Source of the DNA: CAYIHX01 sp964363305
GTDB taxonomy: Bacteria; Bdellovibrionota; UBA1018
NCBI GenBank assembly: GCA_964363305.1
Contig: CAYIHX010000001.1
Location: 1-64,000 of the forward strand
Direction: 5' to 3'
DNA length: 64,000 nt
Shown in pieces: positions 48,800 to 57,074 of the stretch (its first letter is position 1; each line of letters opens with the position of its first letter). The notes beneath the pieces were generated by a model. It saw only the letters and a program-made list of their open reading frames with translations, was not told the origin of the DNA and made no database searches. A program made the position numbers and the translations under genes.

Positions 48800-50164
48800 A
48801 TGACCTCCATGACCCCTGAAAGAAAGCGCGTGTATCTGATTCTCGTATCTGTCTTAGCTCTGCTTCTTCTCGTGGGTTACTGGCTTAAGCCTGCGGACCG
48901 GAGTCTTCACCTTTCTGCCGCGCAGAGAGGATTGGATCAGTATTTTGCCGTATTCAATCAGGAGCTGATCTCGAACGGAAATGCGTTGCCCGTGGCCTGG
49001 ATTGACCTCGATCGATTGGATGCCAACATCGATCGAGTCAAGGCCTCGATCAAGAGTCCTCGTTCGTTGCGAATTGTCGAGAAGTCGCTGCCGTCGCTCG
49101 ATTTGCTTCGATATATTCTCAATCGCGCAGGGACGCGTCGGCTGATGGCTTTTCATTTGCCGAGGGTTGAGCTCCTGGTGAAGGAGCTCAACGTGGGGGA
49201 TCTCGACATCCTGATGGGAAAACCTCTACCGGGCAAAGCCGTCAAGGCGATGCTGGTGCGTGCGCCCGAGGCGAATGAACAGGTGTCATGGCTGATCGAC
49301 AGTGAAGAGCGTTTGGCGGAGTTTGTCCTGGTTGCAAAGGATTTAAAGCGTCGCTTAAAGGTCAATATTGAGATCGATGTCGGTCTGCATCGCGGTGGGA
49401 TTTCCGAGGTGAAAGACTTTACCTCCGTTTTCACTCTTTTGAAGAAAGAGCAGCAGTGGGTCGAGTTTACGGGCCTCATGGGTTACGATGGTCACGTCAC
49501 CAAGGCGCCGGCGTTTTGGGGTTTCGGTAAAAAGGACGCGATCGACCGGACGTTGAGGAGCGTGCTGAAGAAGTATGAGCGGTATTACACTCTTGCCAAA
49601 GAGGCTCTGCCTGGCAGCTTTCATCGGGGTGCGGGCTCGCGTGCGGACGAGTTGATCTTTAACAGCGGTGGGTCTCGAACGGCTGCGCTTTATTCCGATC
49701 TCACGACGGTGGTGAACGACGTGGCGCTTGGGTCGGCTTTTTTGCTTCCGGAAAATTTCGACGACGACAATGTTTCGGATCATCAGCCGGCGGTTTTTCT
49801 GGCCGCGCCCGTTCTGAAGAAACTCAAGACGGCCCCCTTGCCCTTTCTTGAGTACTTCTGGGGCTTGCTTTCGTTCTGGAATTCCAATCTCAAGCAAGGC
49901 TACGTCCTGTACGGCGGCGGTTGGAGGAACCATATCGTGTGGCCGATCGGTGTTCAGCCAGCCTGGTACTACGAGCTGAAGAGCCTCAACCTCCTCCCGA
50001 ACGAGACGATCGTCACGGCATCTTCTCAGCAGAAGTTGAAAGAAGGGGATTACGTCTTTTTTCGTCCGGGAGAGGGCGATGCGATCGTCGCCTTTCAGAC
50101 GATCTACGCTTTTCGCAAAGGGAAGATTCTCGAGACCTGGCATCCGATTCCGTTCTTGAATTAG
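48800..50164 (+). CDS. Membrane-anchored DSD1/alanine-racemase-like PLP protein
   Basis: A 454-residue protein with an N-terminal membrane anchor (VYLILVSVLALLLLVGYWLK). VAWIDLDRLDANIDRVKASI and LRIVEKSLPSLDLLRYIL resemble the N-terminal beta-barrel of D-threonine aldolase/D-serine dehydratase proteins, with Lys in VEKS as the PLP lysine candidate. IDVGLHRGGISEV and VEFTGLMGYDGHV continue the barrel. It follows the C45 gene with 24 bp. PLP binding is inferred. Confidence 0.7.
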   Translation: MTSMTPERKRVYLILVSVLALLLLVGYWLKPADRSLHLSAAQRGLDQYFAVFNQELISNGNALPVAWIDLDRLDANIDRVKASIKSPRSLRIVEKSLPSLDLLRYILNRAGTRRLMAFHLPRVELLVKELNVGDLDILMGKPLPGKAVKAMLVRAPEANEQVSWLIDSEERLAEFVLVAKDLKRRLKVNIEIDVGLHRGGISEVKDFTSVFTLLKKEQQWVEFTGLMGYDGHVTKAPAFWGFGKKDAIDRTLRSVLKKYERYYTLAKEALPGSFHRGAGSRADELIFNSGGSRTAALYSDLTTVVNDVALGSAFLLPENFDDDNVSDHQPAVFLAAPVLKKLKTAPLPFLEYFWGLLSFWNSNLKQGYVLYGGGWRNHIVWPIGVQPAWYYELKSLNLLPNETIVTASSQQKLKEGDYVFFRPGEGDAIVAFQTIYAFRKGKILETWHPIPFLN

Positions 50165-50505
50165 AGCGGAGCGCCGTCACGGAAGACAAAAAATACGGCT
50201 CCGATCAGGCAGCCACCGGCCCAGAGGAAATTCCACGTGGGCCGGACGCCCATGACGAGCCAGGCAAAGGCGACGAAAATCACGAGGGTGATGACCTCCT
50301 GGATGATCTTCAGCTGGGGCAGGGTGAAGACCTGAAACCCCAGGCGGTTGGCTGGGACCTGGAGGCAGTATTCAAAAAAGGCGATGCCCCAGCTGGCCAT
50401 GATGGCAATCCAAAGCGGTTTCTGGCCGAGGTGTTTGAGATGGCCGTACCAGGCGTAGGTCATGAAGACGTTGGATCCGATGAGGAGTACGATCGGTTGA
50501 AGCAT
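50161..50505 (-). CDS. DMT-superfamily small membrane protein (DUF486)
   Basis: A 114-residue four-helix membrane protein: PIVLLIGSNVFMTYAWYGHL, PLWIAIMASWGIAFFEYCLQ, VPANRLG, LKIIQEVITLVIFVAFAW fit DUF486. Its stop overlaps the DSD1-like gene by four bases. Function unknown; DMT-type transporters are related. Confidence 0.88.
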   Translation of the reverse strand: MLQPIVLLIGSNVFMTYAWYGHLKHLGQKPLWIAIMASWGIAFFEYCLQVPANRLGFQVFTLPQLKIIQEVITLVIFVAFAWLVMGVRPTWNFLWAGGCLIGAVFFVFRDGAPL

Positions 50506-50518
50506 CGGTTTATTTTGA

Positions 50519-50530
50519 ATTAACGCACTA
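50519..50530. promoter_or_regulatory. ATTAACGCA motif, site 4
   Basis: ATTAACGCACTA sits 14-25 bp upstream of the DUF486 start on the minus strand. With site 5 it makes a pair 58 bp apart in the divergent promoter region. Confidence 0.4.
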
Positions 50531-50576
50531 GAATAACAAGAGAAAATAGCAATAGTAGACAGCAGCAGTTCGTGCT

Positions 50577-50590
50577 ATTAACGCAGTGCA
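50577..50590. promoter_or_regulatory. ATTAACGCA motif, site 5
   Basis: ATTAACGCAGTGCA lies about 30-40 bp before ATG 50619 of the clan-CD-like secreted protein. TAATTC follows 1 bp later and could be a -10 box. Confidence 0.4.
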
Positions 50591-50618
50591 GTAATTCTTC
50601 TGGAATCAGGGAGTCCTC

Positions 50619-51770
50619 ATGAAAGATCTTCTGTCGCGTGCGTTCGTCGCAGCCCTTTTCCTTCTCCAGCTCGGTGGTGGGGCGGCGAGCGCGCAGGCGA
50701 TCCGTCCCTTCGAAAGAACTCCCCTCGATCCCGAGCTCTTCGGGCCTCCTCAGCAGACCGTCGTGCTGTTGACCTCGCTCCATTTCGGGGCGATTCCTCT
50801 CTTTATTCGAGCCACCGCGCTTCACCACTTTCCGGGCCGTCTGGAGGGAATCTTTCGCGGGGCGTTCGTCGGCCAGGGGTACCGAATCCGAGTCGTGCAC
50901 GAGGCCGATCAGCACGATTTATGGAGCGCGCTTCGGGACCCGTCGACCGTTGGGCTGGTTTGGCTCTCCCACGGGGGTGGCGCGAGCGGAGGCGACGGTT
51001 ACGGCACGGAGGGCGTGTTGATCGATCACCAGTATTTCAACATTCTGCCGGCTCTTCAGGGCATCCATCCCAACCTTCGCTTTTTGGGAGTCGTCGGGTG
51101 CAAGAGCGAATCCGCGCTGGAGAATTATTTCGTAAAGCACGGCATCCGAGCGAAAAATCCGAACTTCGTGTTTCGCGGTTTCGATTCGACGGTGGAGCCC
51201 CGCCAGGGTTTGCGTGAGGTGGTTGCCGCCGCAAAAACGGCGCTCGATCGACCGGAGGTTCGGCGGGGATACGTGGGCACCTGTGCGACGGAGCGAGGCT
51301 ATGGAGTTCGAGTCACCCGCCGATTCACGAGCGGCTTTGCCTCCCCAACGGAGGAGCTTCTCGATCTCCATGCTCACCCGACGTTTCGCCGCATGCCCGC
51401 CGTGCGGATTCAGCATCGAGACGAAGTTTTGGCTGTTCTTCCGGCCGGCTGGAATGGGGGCGTTCAGCAGACCATCGTGAATATTCCGCTTCCGGAGGGA
51501 AGCGTGCGCAGCCCGGTTGAGCTGAAATTTCTCTCGAATATCGGTGAGAATTACTGGTTGCCGACTCGCCCTCTCGAGGTCGGTCGCCTGAGTTTCGAGG
51601 CGCCCTGGGCGGGCGCCGCCTGGTCGCTCTTCGCCAAGCCCGATGGTTCACCGATCGGGGTGACGGCCCATGTCTACCGCTATCAGGGTCTCCGCTCCTT
51701 TGATGTCGCTCCGGTGTCGTACCATCCTGATGCGTGCGAGCCGATGCCCGCCCGGCGGCTCTCCGAGTGA
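50619..51770 (+). CDS. Secreted protein with clan CD peptidase-like His/Cys pattern
   Basis: A 383-residue exported protein (signal peptide AFVAALFLLQLGGGAASA). VGLVWLSHGGGASGGDGYG and LRFLGVVGCKSESALENYF place a His-Gly and a Gly-Cys about 45 residues apart, the dyad spacing of caspase/gingipain-like folds. No family is recognised and other residues are unknown. It overlaps the following metalloprotease gene as GTGA (51767-51770), so the two proteins are made together. Confidence 0.55.
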   Translation: MKDLLSRAFVAALFLLQLGGGAASAQAIRPFERTPLDPELFGPPQQTVVLLTSLHFGAIPLFIRATALHHFPGRLEGIFRGAFVGQGYRIRVVHEADQHDLWSALRDPSTVGLVWLSHGGGASGGDGYGTEGVLIDHQYFNILPALQGIHPNLRFLGVVGCKSESALENYFVKHGIRAKNPNFVFRGFDSTVEPRQGLREVVAAAKTALDRPEVRRGYVGTCATERGYGVRVTRRFTSGFASPTEELLDLHAHPTFRRMPAVRIQHRDEVLAVLPAGWNGGVQQTIVNIPLPEGSVRSPVELKFLSNIGENYWLPTRPLEVGRLSFEAPWAGAAWSLFAKPDGSPIGVTAHVYRYQGLRSFDVAPVSYHPDACEPMPARRLSE

Positions 51771-52717
51771 TTCTTTTCTTCGTGACGGCGGCCGGGGTCT
51801 GGTTGCCTTCGTCGGGGGAGCTCTTGCGCCAGCGCTGTGAGCAGAAGATCCATGAGGCCATGCCTGGCTATGAAGAGCTCGTGCCGGATGAGTGGGGGAG
51901 AATTCCGGGAAAGTGTTTTCAATGGAAGGGCGCGCCGGAGGTCGTCTTTGAAGACGTCGATACGGCGAGCCGAATCCGTGGCGTGGAACAACGGAGCCGG
52001 ATGGCCGGCGCTGGCACGACCCCAGTCGATCGCGAAGTTCAGGAGTTCTGCGGTCCGGGGTCTTCGAAGCGCTTTCGCGCGGCGTTCTCGCTCGAGGTTC
52101 AAGCGGAGCAGGCCATCATTCATCATCACCTACGCCTTGATTTTCCTTGGTACACGCCACCCCGGCGCGACCGCGAGCTGCTCGCCGAGGCCCGTGCTTG
52201 TGTACCCTTCGTGGCGTCGCTTTTCGAGCGAGCGGGTGTGAGGCTCGACCTGGTCATCGACTCGCGAGCTCAGGCTCTGGTGGGCCTTCCTCATCTCACG
52301 GTTCGAGCGATCGACGGAGCGGGCCGCTCCCACACGGATGGCTTTTTCTTCCTGGGGCAGCCCGAGTTCAAGTACGAGAACCTCCGGGCGGCGTGCGCCG
52401 GTCAGCTCGAATGTCTGGCGCTGTTGGAGCAGCAGCGGAAGAACCGCCTGTGCCTGATGTTGGCGCACGAAACCGGCCACGCCCTGGGCTGGAAGGATGA
52501 GTACCCGGAGGATTCTTGTCCGGCTCGCCGGGTTCGCGCATCCCCGCGATCGGATCTTCCCGAGAGTCTGATGGCGCACTCTGACGCAGCATTGACTGAA
52601 TTTGCTGGTTTGGCCTGGTTGGATCCGATGGCACTCAGCATCTACCCCGACCAAATCGACGAGCTCTTTCGGCTCGCGCATCTTGCGCAGTTGCCGGATG
52701 CCCACACTCCCCAGTAG
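51767..52717 (+). CDS. Secreted metzincin-like metalloprotease
   Basis: About 316 residues. MLAHETGHALGWKDEY gives the long zinc motif HExxHxxGxxD, with the last ligand Asp, and DLPESLMAHSD supplies a possible Met-turn. This is the metzincin arrangement. GTG 51767 is chosen because it overlaps the previous stop and begins ILFFVTAAGVWLPSSG, a signal peptide. Cys in RCEQK, GKCFQW, EFCGPG, ACVPF, RAACAGQLEC suggest disulfides. Likely an extracellular protease. Confidence 0.75.
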   Translation: MILFFVTAAGVWLPSSGELLRQRCEQKIHEAMPGYEELVPDEWGRIPGKCFQWKGAPEVVFEDVDTASRIRGVEQRSRMAGAGTTPVDREVQEFCGPGSSKRFRAAFSLEVQAEQAIIHHHLRLDFPWYTPPRRDRELLAEARACVPFVASLFERAGVRLDLVIDSRAQALVGLPHLTVRAIDGAGRSHTDGFFFLGQPEFKYENLRAACAGQLECLALLEQQRKNRLCLMLAHETGHALGWKDEYPEDSCPARRVRASPRSDLPESLMAHSDAALTEFAGLAWLDPMALSIYPDQIDELFRLAHLAQLPDAHTPQ

Positions 52718-52726
52718 ACTGAGGTC

Positions 52727-53557
52727 ATGGAAAATACAGGAAAGGTCCTGTTTGGGAACGACACGACTCCCCAGTGGCACGTGGCCGTGGGTGAGCAGAC
52801 GATGGGCCCGATGTCGACCGCGGATGTTTATGACCGCATTCGATCGGGCGAGTTGAGTTGGGTACACTACGTTTGGAAAAACGGTCAGGCCCAGTGGACG
52901 CGCGCCTGCGATACGCCGACGTTCCAGGTCGCGATGCCTCAGGCTCCAGCGAAGCCGCCCAGTGGGCCCCCGAAGCCACCGGTCGTGAAAGAAATACGCA
53001 ATTGGTACCTTTACTACAACGACACGCAATTCGGGCCGTTTTCAGCCCCTGAGGTGCAAGGGTCTCTCGAAGCGGGAAAACTGCACGGGCGCGTGCATGC
53101 CTGGAAAGATGGGATGGGCGGTTGGGTGAGGCTCGAAGAGCTCGCCGAGTTTAGCCATGCGGCGCCCCAGGGCTCTCAGAAGCCGGCGTTTGAGTTAGCG
53201 ACCTCCGACGACAAGCGGAAGGCCCCGCGTTTTCCGCTGATTGCCCGCATTCTTGTCGCGGATGATGCTCAGGTGTCGGTCGCGATCTGCCGCGACATCA
53301 GTATCGGGGGAATGCAGGTATTGACCGATCGCCTCCCGGGGCCGGTCGGTACTCGACTTAAGCTCAACGTGAGTCCGGCCTCGGCGAAGACGAGCACTGG
53401 AAAAAAAGTTCGAAGCACGATCGAGGCCTTCGTCGCTGAAGGCGAAGTGGTTCGAATTCTGGAAGATGGGCGAGGCTACAGCTTTCGGTTCAATAAGCTC
53501 CCCGAGAAGTCTCGCAAAGCGATCGAGAGCTACATCCAAGAAAGCAACGTAGAATGA
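52727..53557 (+). CDS. GYF_2-GYF_2-PilZ protein
   Basis: A 276-residue protein with two GYF_2 domains (WHVAVGEQTMGPMSTADVYD ... VWKNGQAQWTRACD; NWYLYYNDTQFGPFSAPEVQ ... AWKDGMGGWVRLEEL), and a PilZ domain: RKAPRFPL carries RxxxR and DISIGGMQV carries D/NxSxxG, the c-di-GMP site. It is a probable c-di-GMP effector, cytoplasmic. The stop overlaps the hydrolase start as ATGA (53554-53557). Confidence 0.85.
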   Translation: MENTGKVLFGNDTTPQWHVAVGEQTMGPMSTADVYDRIRSGELSWVHYVWKNGQAQWTRACDTPTFQVAMPQAPAKPPSGPPKPPVVKEIRNWYLYYNDTQFGPFSAPEVQGSLEAGKLHGRVHAWKDGMGGWVRLEELAEFSHAAPQGSQKPAFELATSDDKRKAPRFPLIARILVADDAQVSVAICRDISIGGMQVLTDRLPGPVGTRLKLNVSPASAKTSTGKKVRSTIEAFVAEGEVVRILEDGRGYSFRFNKLPEKSRKAIESYIQESNVE

Positions 53558-54480
53558 AACCCGAAACGCCGACCGTGATGCAGCCCCCTGGTTTTCCCGG
53601 CCTTCCTTCGAACTGGGAGACGGAGTGGCTGACGCTTCCGGGCGTGGATGCGAAGACGCAGCTTTTCGTCTGGGTGCATCGAAAGAAAGAGGTTGAGCGT
53701 CGGCCCGCGCGCGTTCTTTTTGTCATTCACGGCTTTGGTGAGCATGGGGGACGGTATCTTCACTTTCCTCACTACTTGGAGAAGTCGATCGACGTTTGCG
53801 TCGCGCTCGACTTGCGCGGACACGGGCGTTCCGAAGGAATTCGAGGCTATGCCGAAAATTTTGAGCAGCTGGTGGAGGACGTAGAAACGGTTCTTCCCCG
53901 GGTAGTGAGTCGCGAAACGCAGCGCTACGGGAAAATCGAACTTCACCTTTTCGGGCATTCGATGGGCGGGCACATCCTATTGCGCTTGCTGCGTCGTTTG
54001 AAAGGGGTGCCGGTCGCCTCTGCCAGCGTCTCGGCTCCTTTTTTGGGAATCCACGGCCCCGTCCCGTTGGTGAAGAAGACGGCCGCTCGCTTGCTTTCCA
54101 ATGTTTGGGGGTCTTTGCAATTGGCGACGAACCTCGATGCGAAGACGATCTCGCGCGACGACGGCGTGGTGAAAACTTACGTGGCGGATCGACTCGTTCA
54201 CGATTTGATGACCCCGCGCCTGTTCACGACGATGACGGCGGCCATGAAGGACACTCTCCTCCGGGACGAGGCCTTCGAGGTGCCCTTGCAGTTTCAAATT
54301 CCACTTCAGGATCGCCTGGTCGATTCGAGCAAAAGTCTCGACCTCTTCAAGCGCCTCCAGGGGGTGAGCAAGCAGCTCAAGACCTACCCGGACTCGTTTC
54401 ATGAGGCGATGAACGATCTCGACAAGGAGTCTTTTTTTGAGGATCTTCGCTCCTGGATTGAGGCACACTCGAGCGCATGA
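53554..54480 (+). CDS. Alpha/beta hydrolase, monoacylglycerol lipase-like
   Basis: A 308-residue hydrolase: VLFVIHGFGEHGGRYLHFPH (oxyanion HG), VALDLRGHGRSEGIRGYAEN, LFGHSMGGHILLRLL with nucleophile Ser in GHSMGG. This is the Hydrolase_4/lysophospholipase pattern. Late His in DSFHEAMND. Overlaps pyrE as ATGA (54477-54480). Confidence 0.88.
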   Translation: MKPETPTVMQPPGFPGLPSNWETEWLTLPGVDAKTQLFVWVHRKKEVERRPARVLFVIHGFGEHGGRYLHFPHYLEKSIDVCVALDLRGHGRSEGIRGYAENFEQLVEDVETVLPRVVSRETQRYGKIELHLFGHSMGGHILLRLLRRLKGVPVASASVSAPFLGIHGPVPLVKKTAARLLSNVWGSLQLATNLDAKTISRDDGVVKTYVADRLVHDLMTPRLFTTMTAAMKDTLLRDEAFEVPLQFQIPLQDRLVDSSKSLDLFKRLQGVSKQLKTYPDSFHEAMNDLDKESFFEDLRSWIEAHSSA

Positions 54481-55055
54481 GTGAAAAACACGTCACCCAG
54501 CTGTTTCGTCTGCTGAATCTGGTTCGCGCGGTCAGTTATCGCGAGGGCGACTTCGTGTTGGCCTCGGGCAAGCGCAGCAGCTTTTACATCGATGTGAAAA
54601 CGACGTCGCTTCATCCCGAGGGCGCCTCGCTGGTCGGCAAACTCGCCGTCGCCAAGCTCCTTGAAGCGGGCTACGAGTTCGGCGGGGTCGGCGGCTTGAC
54701 CCTCGGCGCGGACCCGATCGCAACTGCCGTCTCCCTTGCGGCTCTTGAGGCGGGAAAATTCTGGCCCGCCTTCATCGTCCGCAAAGAGCCTAAAGAGCAC
54801 GGCACCGGCAAGTACGTTGAAGGGGCGGATAATCTGAAAAAAGATCTGCCGCTTCTTGTTTTAGAGGACGTCGTTACGACCGGCGGCTCGAGCCTCAAGG
54901 CCATCGAGCGCCTCCGCGCGGAGGGCTACCAGCCCACTGTCGTGCTTACCATTGTCGATCGCGAAGAAGGCGGCCGCGAGGCGCTCACGAAGGCCGGGGT
55001 CGAATTTCACGCTTTGCTCACGCTGGGGCAGGTCATCTCCGGGCGGCTCGCTTAG
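54477..55055 (+). CDS. pyrE: Orotate phosphoribosyltransferase
   Basis: Pyrimidine synthesis: orotate plus PRPP to OMP. 192 residues; FVLASGKRSSFYIDVKTTSL at the start, GVGGLTLGADPIATAVSLAA, and the PRPP loop LLVLEDVVTTGGSSLKAIER. Length fits. Last gene of the overlapping series; its stop overlaps the opposite glycosyltransferase stop by 4 bp. Confidence 0.95.
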   Translation: MSEKHVTQLFRLLNLVRAVSYREGDFVLASGKRSSFYIDVKTTSLHPEGASLVGKLAVAKLLEAGYEFGGVGGLTLGADPIATAVSLAALEAGKFWPAFIVRKEPKEHGTGKYVEGADNLKKDLPLLVLEDVVTTGGSSLKAIERLRAEGYQPTVVLTIVDREEGGREALTKAGVEFHALLTLGQVISGRLA

Positions 55056-56185
55056 GCCCGAAGGGTGCCGCCGGGCTCGAGTTTGAGTGGAGTGCCCCTC
55101 CACATCACGGTGTTCCCGCTGGCGATGTGAAGCCAGAGTGGGAGTGCGATGAGTTCACGAAGGAACCAGATGACGGGGAGCCGTGGCTCGAGAGCAACGC
55201 TCGTGTGTCGAAGAATAAGAAAGTCGCAGAAGGAAGAAATGCCCAGGTGAATGAAGGCGGCCGCGGCCAGCGAGATTCCGAAGAGGGGTGGCAGGCTGAG
55301 GGTGGCGAAAAGCAAGCTGATCGGTAGGACGGTCAGTACTTCAGCGTAGAAGGCGAGAGGAACCTGAGCTTTTCTGATCCTGCCCCAGCGCAGATGGCGT
55401 TGCCAGAATGCTTCAAAGGTTTGCTTGCCAATATGTTGTTCAATCAGATCACTCATCAGGATGACTTGAAGTCCCAGCTTTCGCATGAGCTCGCCGGCCA
55501 TGTAGTCTTCGGCCAAGAAACGAGCAAGGGCGCCGAGGCCTCCGAATCGCTTCGCATCCGAACGCCGAAACAGCATCGATTTTCCGAGAGCAGCTGGTTT
55601 TCCGGCTCCTGCGGCGAGGTTCATGCCCCGGGCGTAGAATGTATTGAGAATCATGGCCTCAAGGTGCGCGCCGAGTCCTCGTGCGTTTCTCCCGGCGACG
55701 ACGGCGGTGACGAGGCCGACTCCCGAGTCGACGTGGGCGACCATGCGTTTCAGATAATTCGGACGAACCCGGATGTTGCTGTCGCTGATGAGGATCCAGT
55801 CATGCTTTGCGCGGCCGTAGGTGAAGGCGAGATTGTTGACTTTCGGGTTCGGTCCCAGCTCGATGTCGCCGACAATGAGATGGGCGTTTGCGTTGGGAAT
55901 TTCAGCGATGAGTTTTCTTACGATCGCCACCGCGGGGTCATTCGAGTCCGCGACGCTGAAGAGAATCTCGTATTCAGGATAGTCGATATCGAAGAAGCTT
56001 CGAAGGTTCTGCTCCAGCCCGGGGTCGGCACCCTTGAGGGGTTTGAGGATGGAGACGGGAAGGAGACCAAAGGGCGCGTCGAGATGAGGCGGGGGCGTTT
56101 TAAACCGCTTCAGGGTGAGCCAGGTGCTCCAGGTGAGCAAAATCGTGCTCAGGCACCAGGCGATGAAGGCCAGCAGGGTCGACAT
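55052..56185 (-). CDS. Ceramide glucosyltransferase-like GT21
   Basis: A 377-residue membrane GT. N-terminal helix AFIAWCLSTILLTWSTWLTL, then LLPVSILKPLKGADPGLEQN, DSNDPA, SDSNIRVRPNYLKRM, FLAEDYMAGELMRK, and RHLRWGR as the (Q/R)xxRW motif, the D,D,D,(Q/R)xxRW layout of GT21 enzymes. The last ~100 residues form several membrane helices. Start ATG 56185 lies 86 bp inside the preceding PHP gene, an unusually long same-strand overlap, but the helix and motif start fit the family. It could glycosylate a lipid acceptor. Confidence 0.88.
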   Translation of the reverse strand: MSTLLAFIAWCLSTILLTWSTWLTLKRFKTPPPHLDAPFGLLPVSILKPLKGADPGLEQNLRSFFDIDYPEYEILFSVADSNDPAVAIVRKLIAEIPNANAHLIVGDIELGPNPKVNNLAFTYGRAKHDWILISDSNIRVRPNYLKRMVAHVDSGVGLVTAVVAGRNARGLGAHLEAMILNTFYARGMNLAAGAGKPAALGKSMLFRRSDAKRFGGLGALARFLAEDYMAGELMRKLGLQVILMSDLIEQHIGKQTFEAFWQRHLRWGRIRKAQVPLAFYAEVLTVLPISLLFATLSLPPLFGISLAAAAFIHLGISSFCDFLILRHTSVALEPRLPVIWFLRELIALPLWLHIASGNTVMWRGTPLKLEPGGTLRA

Positions 56186-56882
56186 GGCGAGAGTCCTCCC
56201 GATAGAATTTGTATTCAAGTTTCTGATCACGGATGGCCTGAAGAATGGCCTCCGACTTTTTCTCGCAAGTGAGCACGGTCTTCCAAGCGTGGATCTGTCG
56301 GGGGACGTGGAGGTCGCTGCTGGCCACCATGGGGAGGCCGCTTTTCCAGACCTCGGAAAAAAGGTAGGGGCCGCTTGCGACTTCCCAGGCATCAAATTCC
56401 TGCGCCAGCTCCCGGCGGCGGTTCCAGAGGTGGTAGGTCTGTTTTTCTATTTTGCGAGTCGAGACGGGGTGCGCGGCGATCGCAAGGGCGCCTTGCGATC
56501 GGATGGAGCGACAGAGCTCGAGCGCGTCGGCATCCGCGTGAAGGAAGTCCGTGACGCCGAGGGCGACGATGTGCGCGGATCGATCGTTGAGGACGTTGTT
56601 TTTGGAGAGCTCGAAGCCCGGAATGACGACCATGCGATACTGATCCCAGGCTCGGGCCGCCTCCGTCCGGATGATCTCGAGATAGAGGGGAAACGTCGCG
56701 GGCGTGAGGGTATGACCGATGTAGCGCGCCGCGATTCCCGCGAGGCTTTGGCTTTCGCAAAGGTGGTCGGTGATCGCGATCGCGCCAAAACCTCGAAGGC
56801 CGTAGAAGTCGATCAGCTCGGGGATCGAGAGCTTTCCGTCGCTGAACGTGGAGTGAATGTGGAAGTCAGCCAGATATCTCAT
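56100..56882 (-). CDS. PHP-domain metal-dependent hydrolase
   Basis: A 260-residue PHP protein: MRYLADFHIHSTFSDGKLSI, AIAITDHLCES, IVALGVTDF, AIAAHPVST, MVASSDLHVPRQIHAWK give the metal-binding His/Asp series. PHP phosphoesterases hydrolyse nucleotides or phosphosugars. It precedes the GT21-like gene and overlaps it by 86 bp, so the two are probably translated together. Confidence 0.85.
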   Translation of the reverse strand: MRYLADFHIHSTFSDGKLSIPELIDFYGLRGFGAIAITDHLCESQSLAGIAARYIGHTLTPATFPLYLEIIRTEAARAWDQYRMVVIPGFELSKNNVLNDRSAHIVALGVTDFLHADADALELCRSIRSQGALAIAAHPVSTRKIEKQTYHLWNRRRELAQEFDAWEVASGPYLFSEVWKSGLPMVASSDLHVPRQIHAWKTVLTCEKKSEAILQAIRDQKLEYKFYREDSRHVDPAGLHRLVPEHDFAHLEHLAHPEAV

Positions 56883-57074
56883 TAAGTCGAGTATCGCGAA
56901 TGGATGTCGGGAGGGGATCAGGGGATGATGAGGGTTCTGTTAGGACGGCGCGCCGTCAATGAATCAGGCCGAGAGCCCGTTTGCCGCTGGTCACACCAAC
57001 TGTCGATAGTCACAGCGCAGGGCTCCCATCACCGAAAGATTCGCCCTGGGATGATTGAGCGGCCTTGCAGGTTC

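Noticed and set aside
50520..50915. 131-residue minus-strand frame
   Set aside because: It runs through the divergent promoter and opposite to the signal peptide region of 50619-51770; composition is that of an antisense frame.
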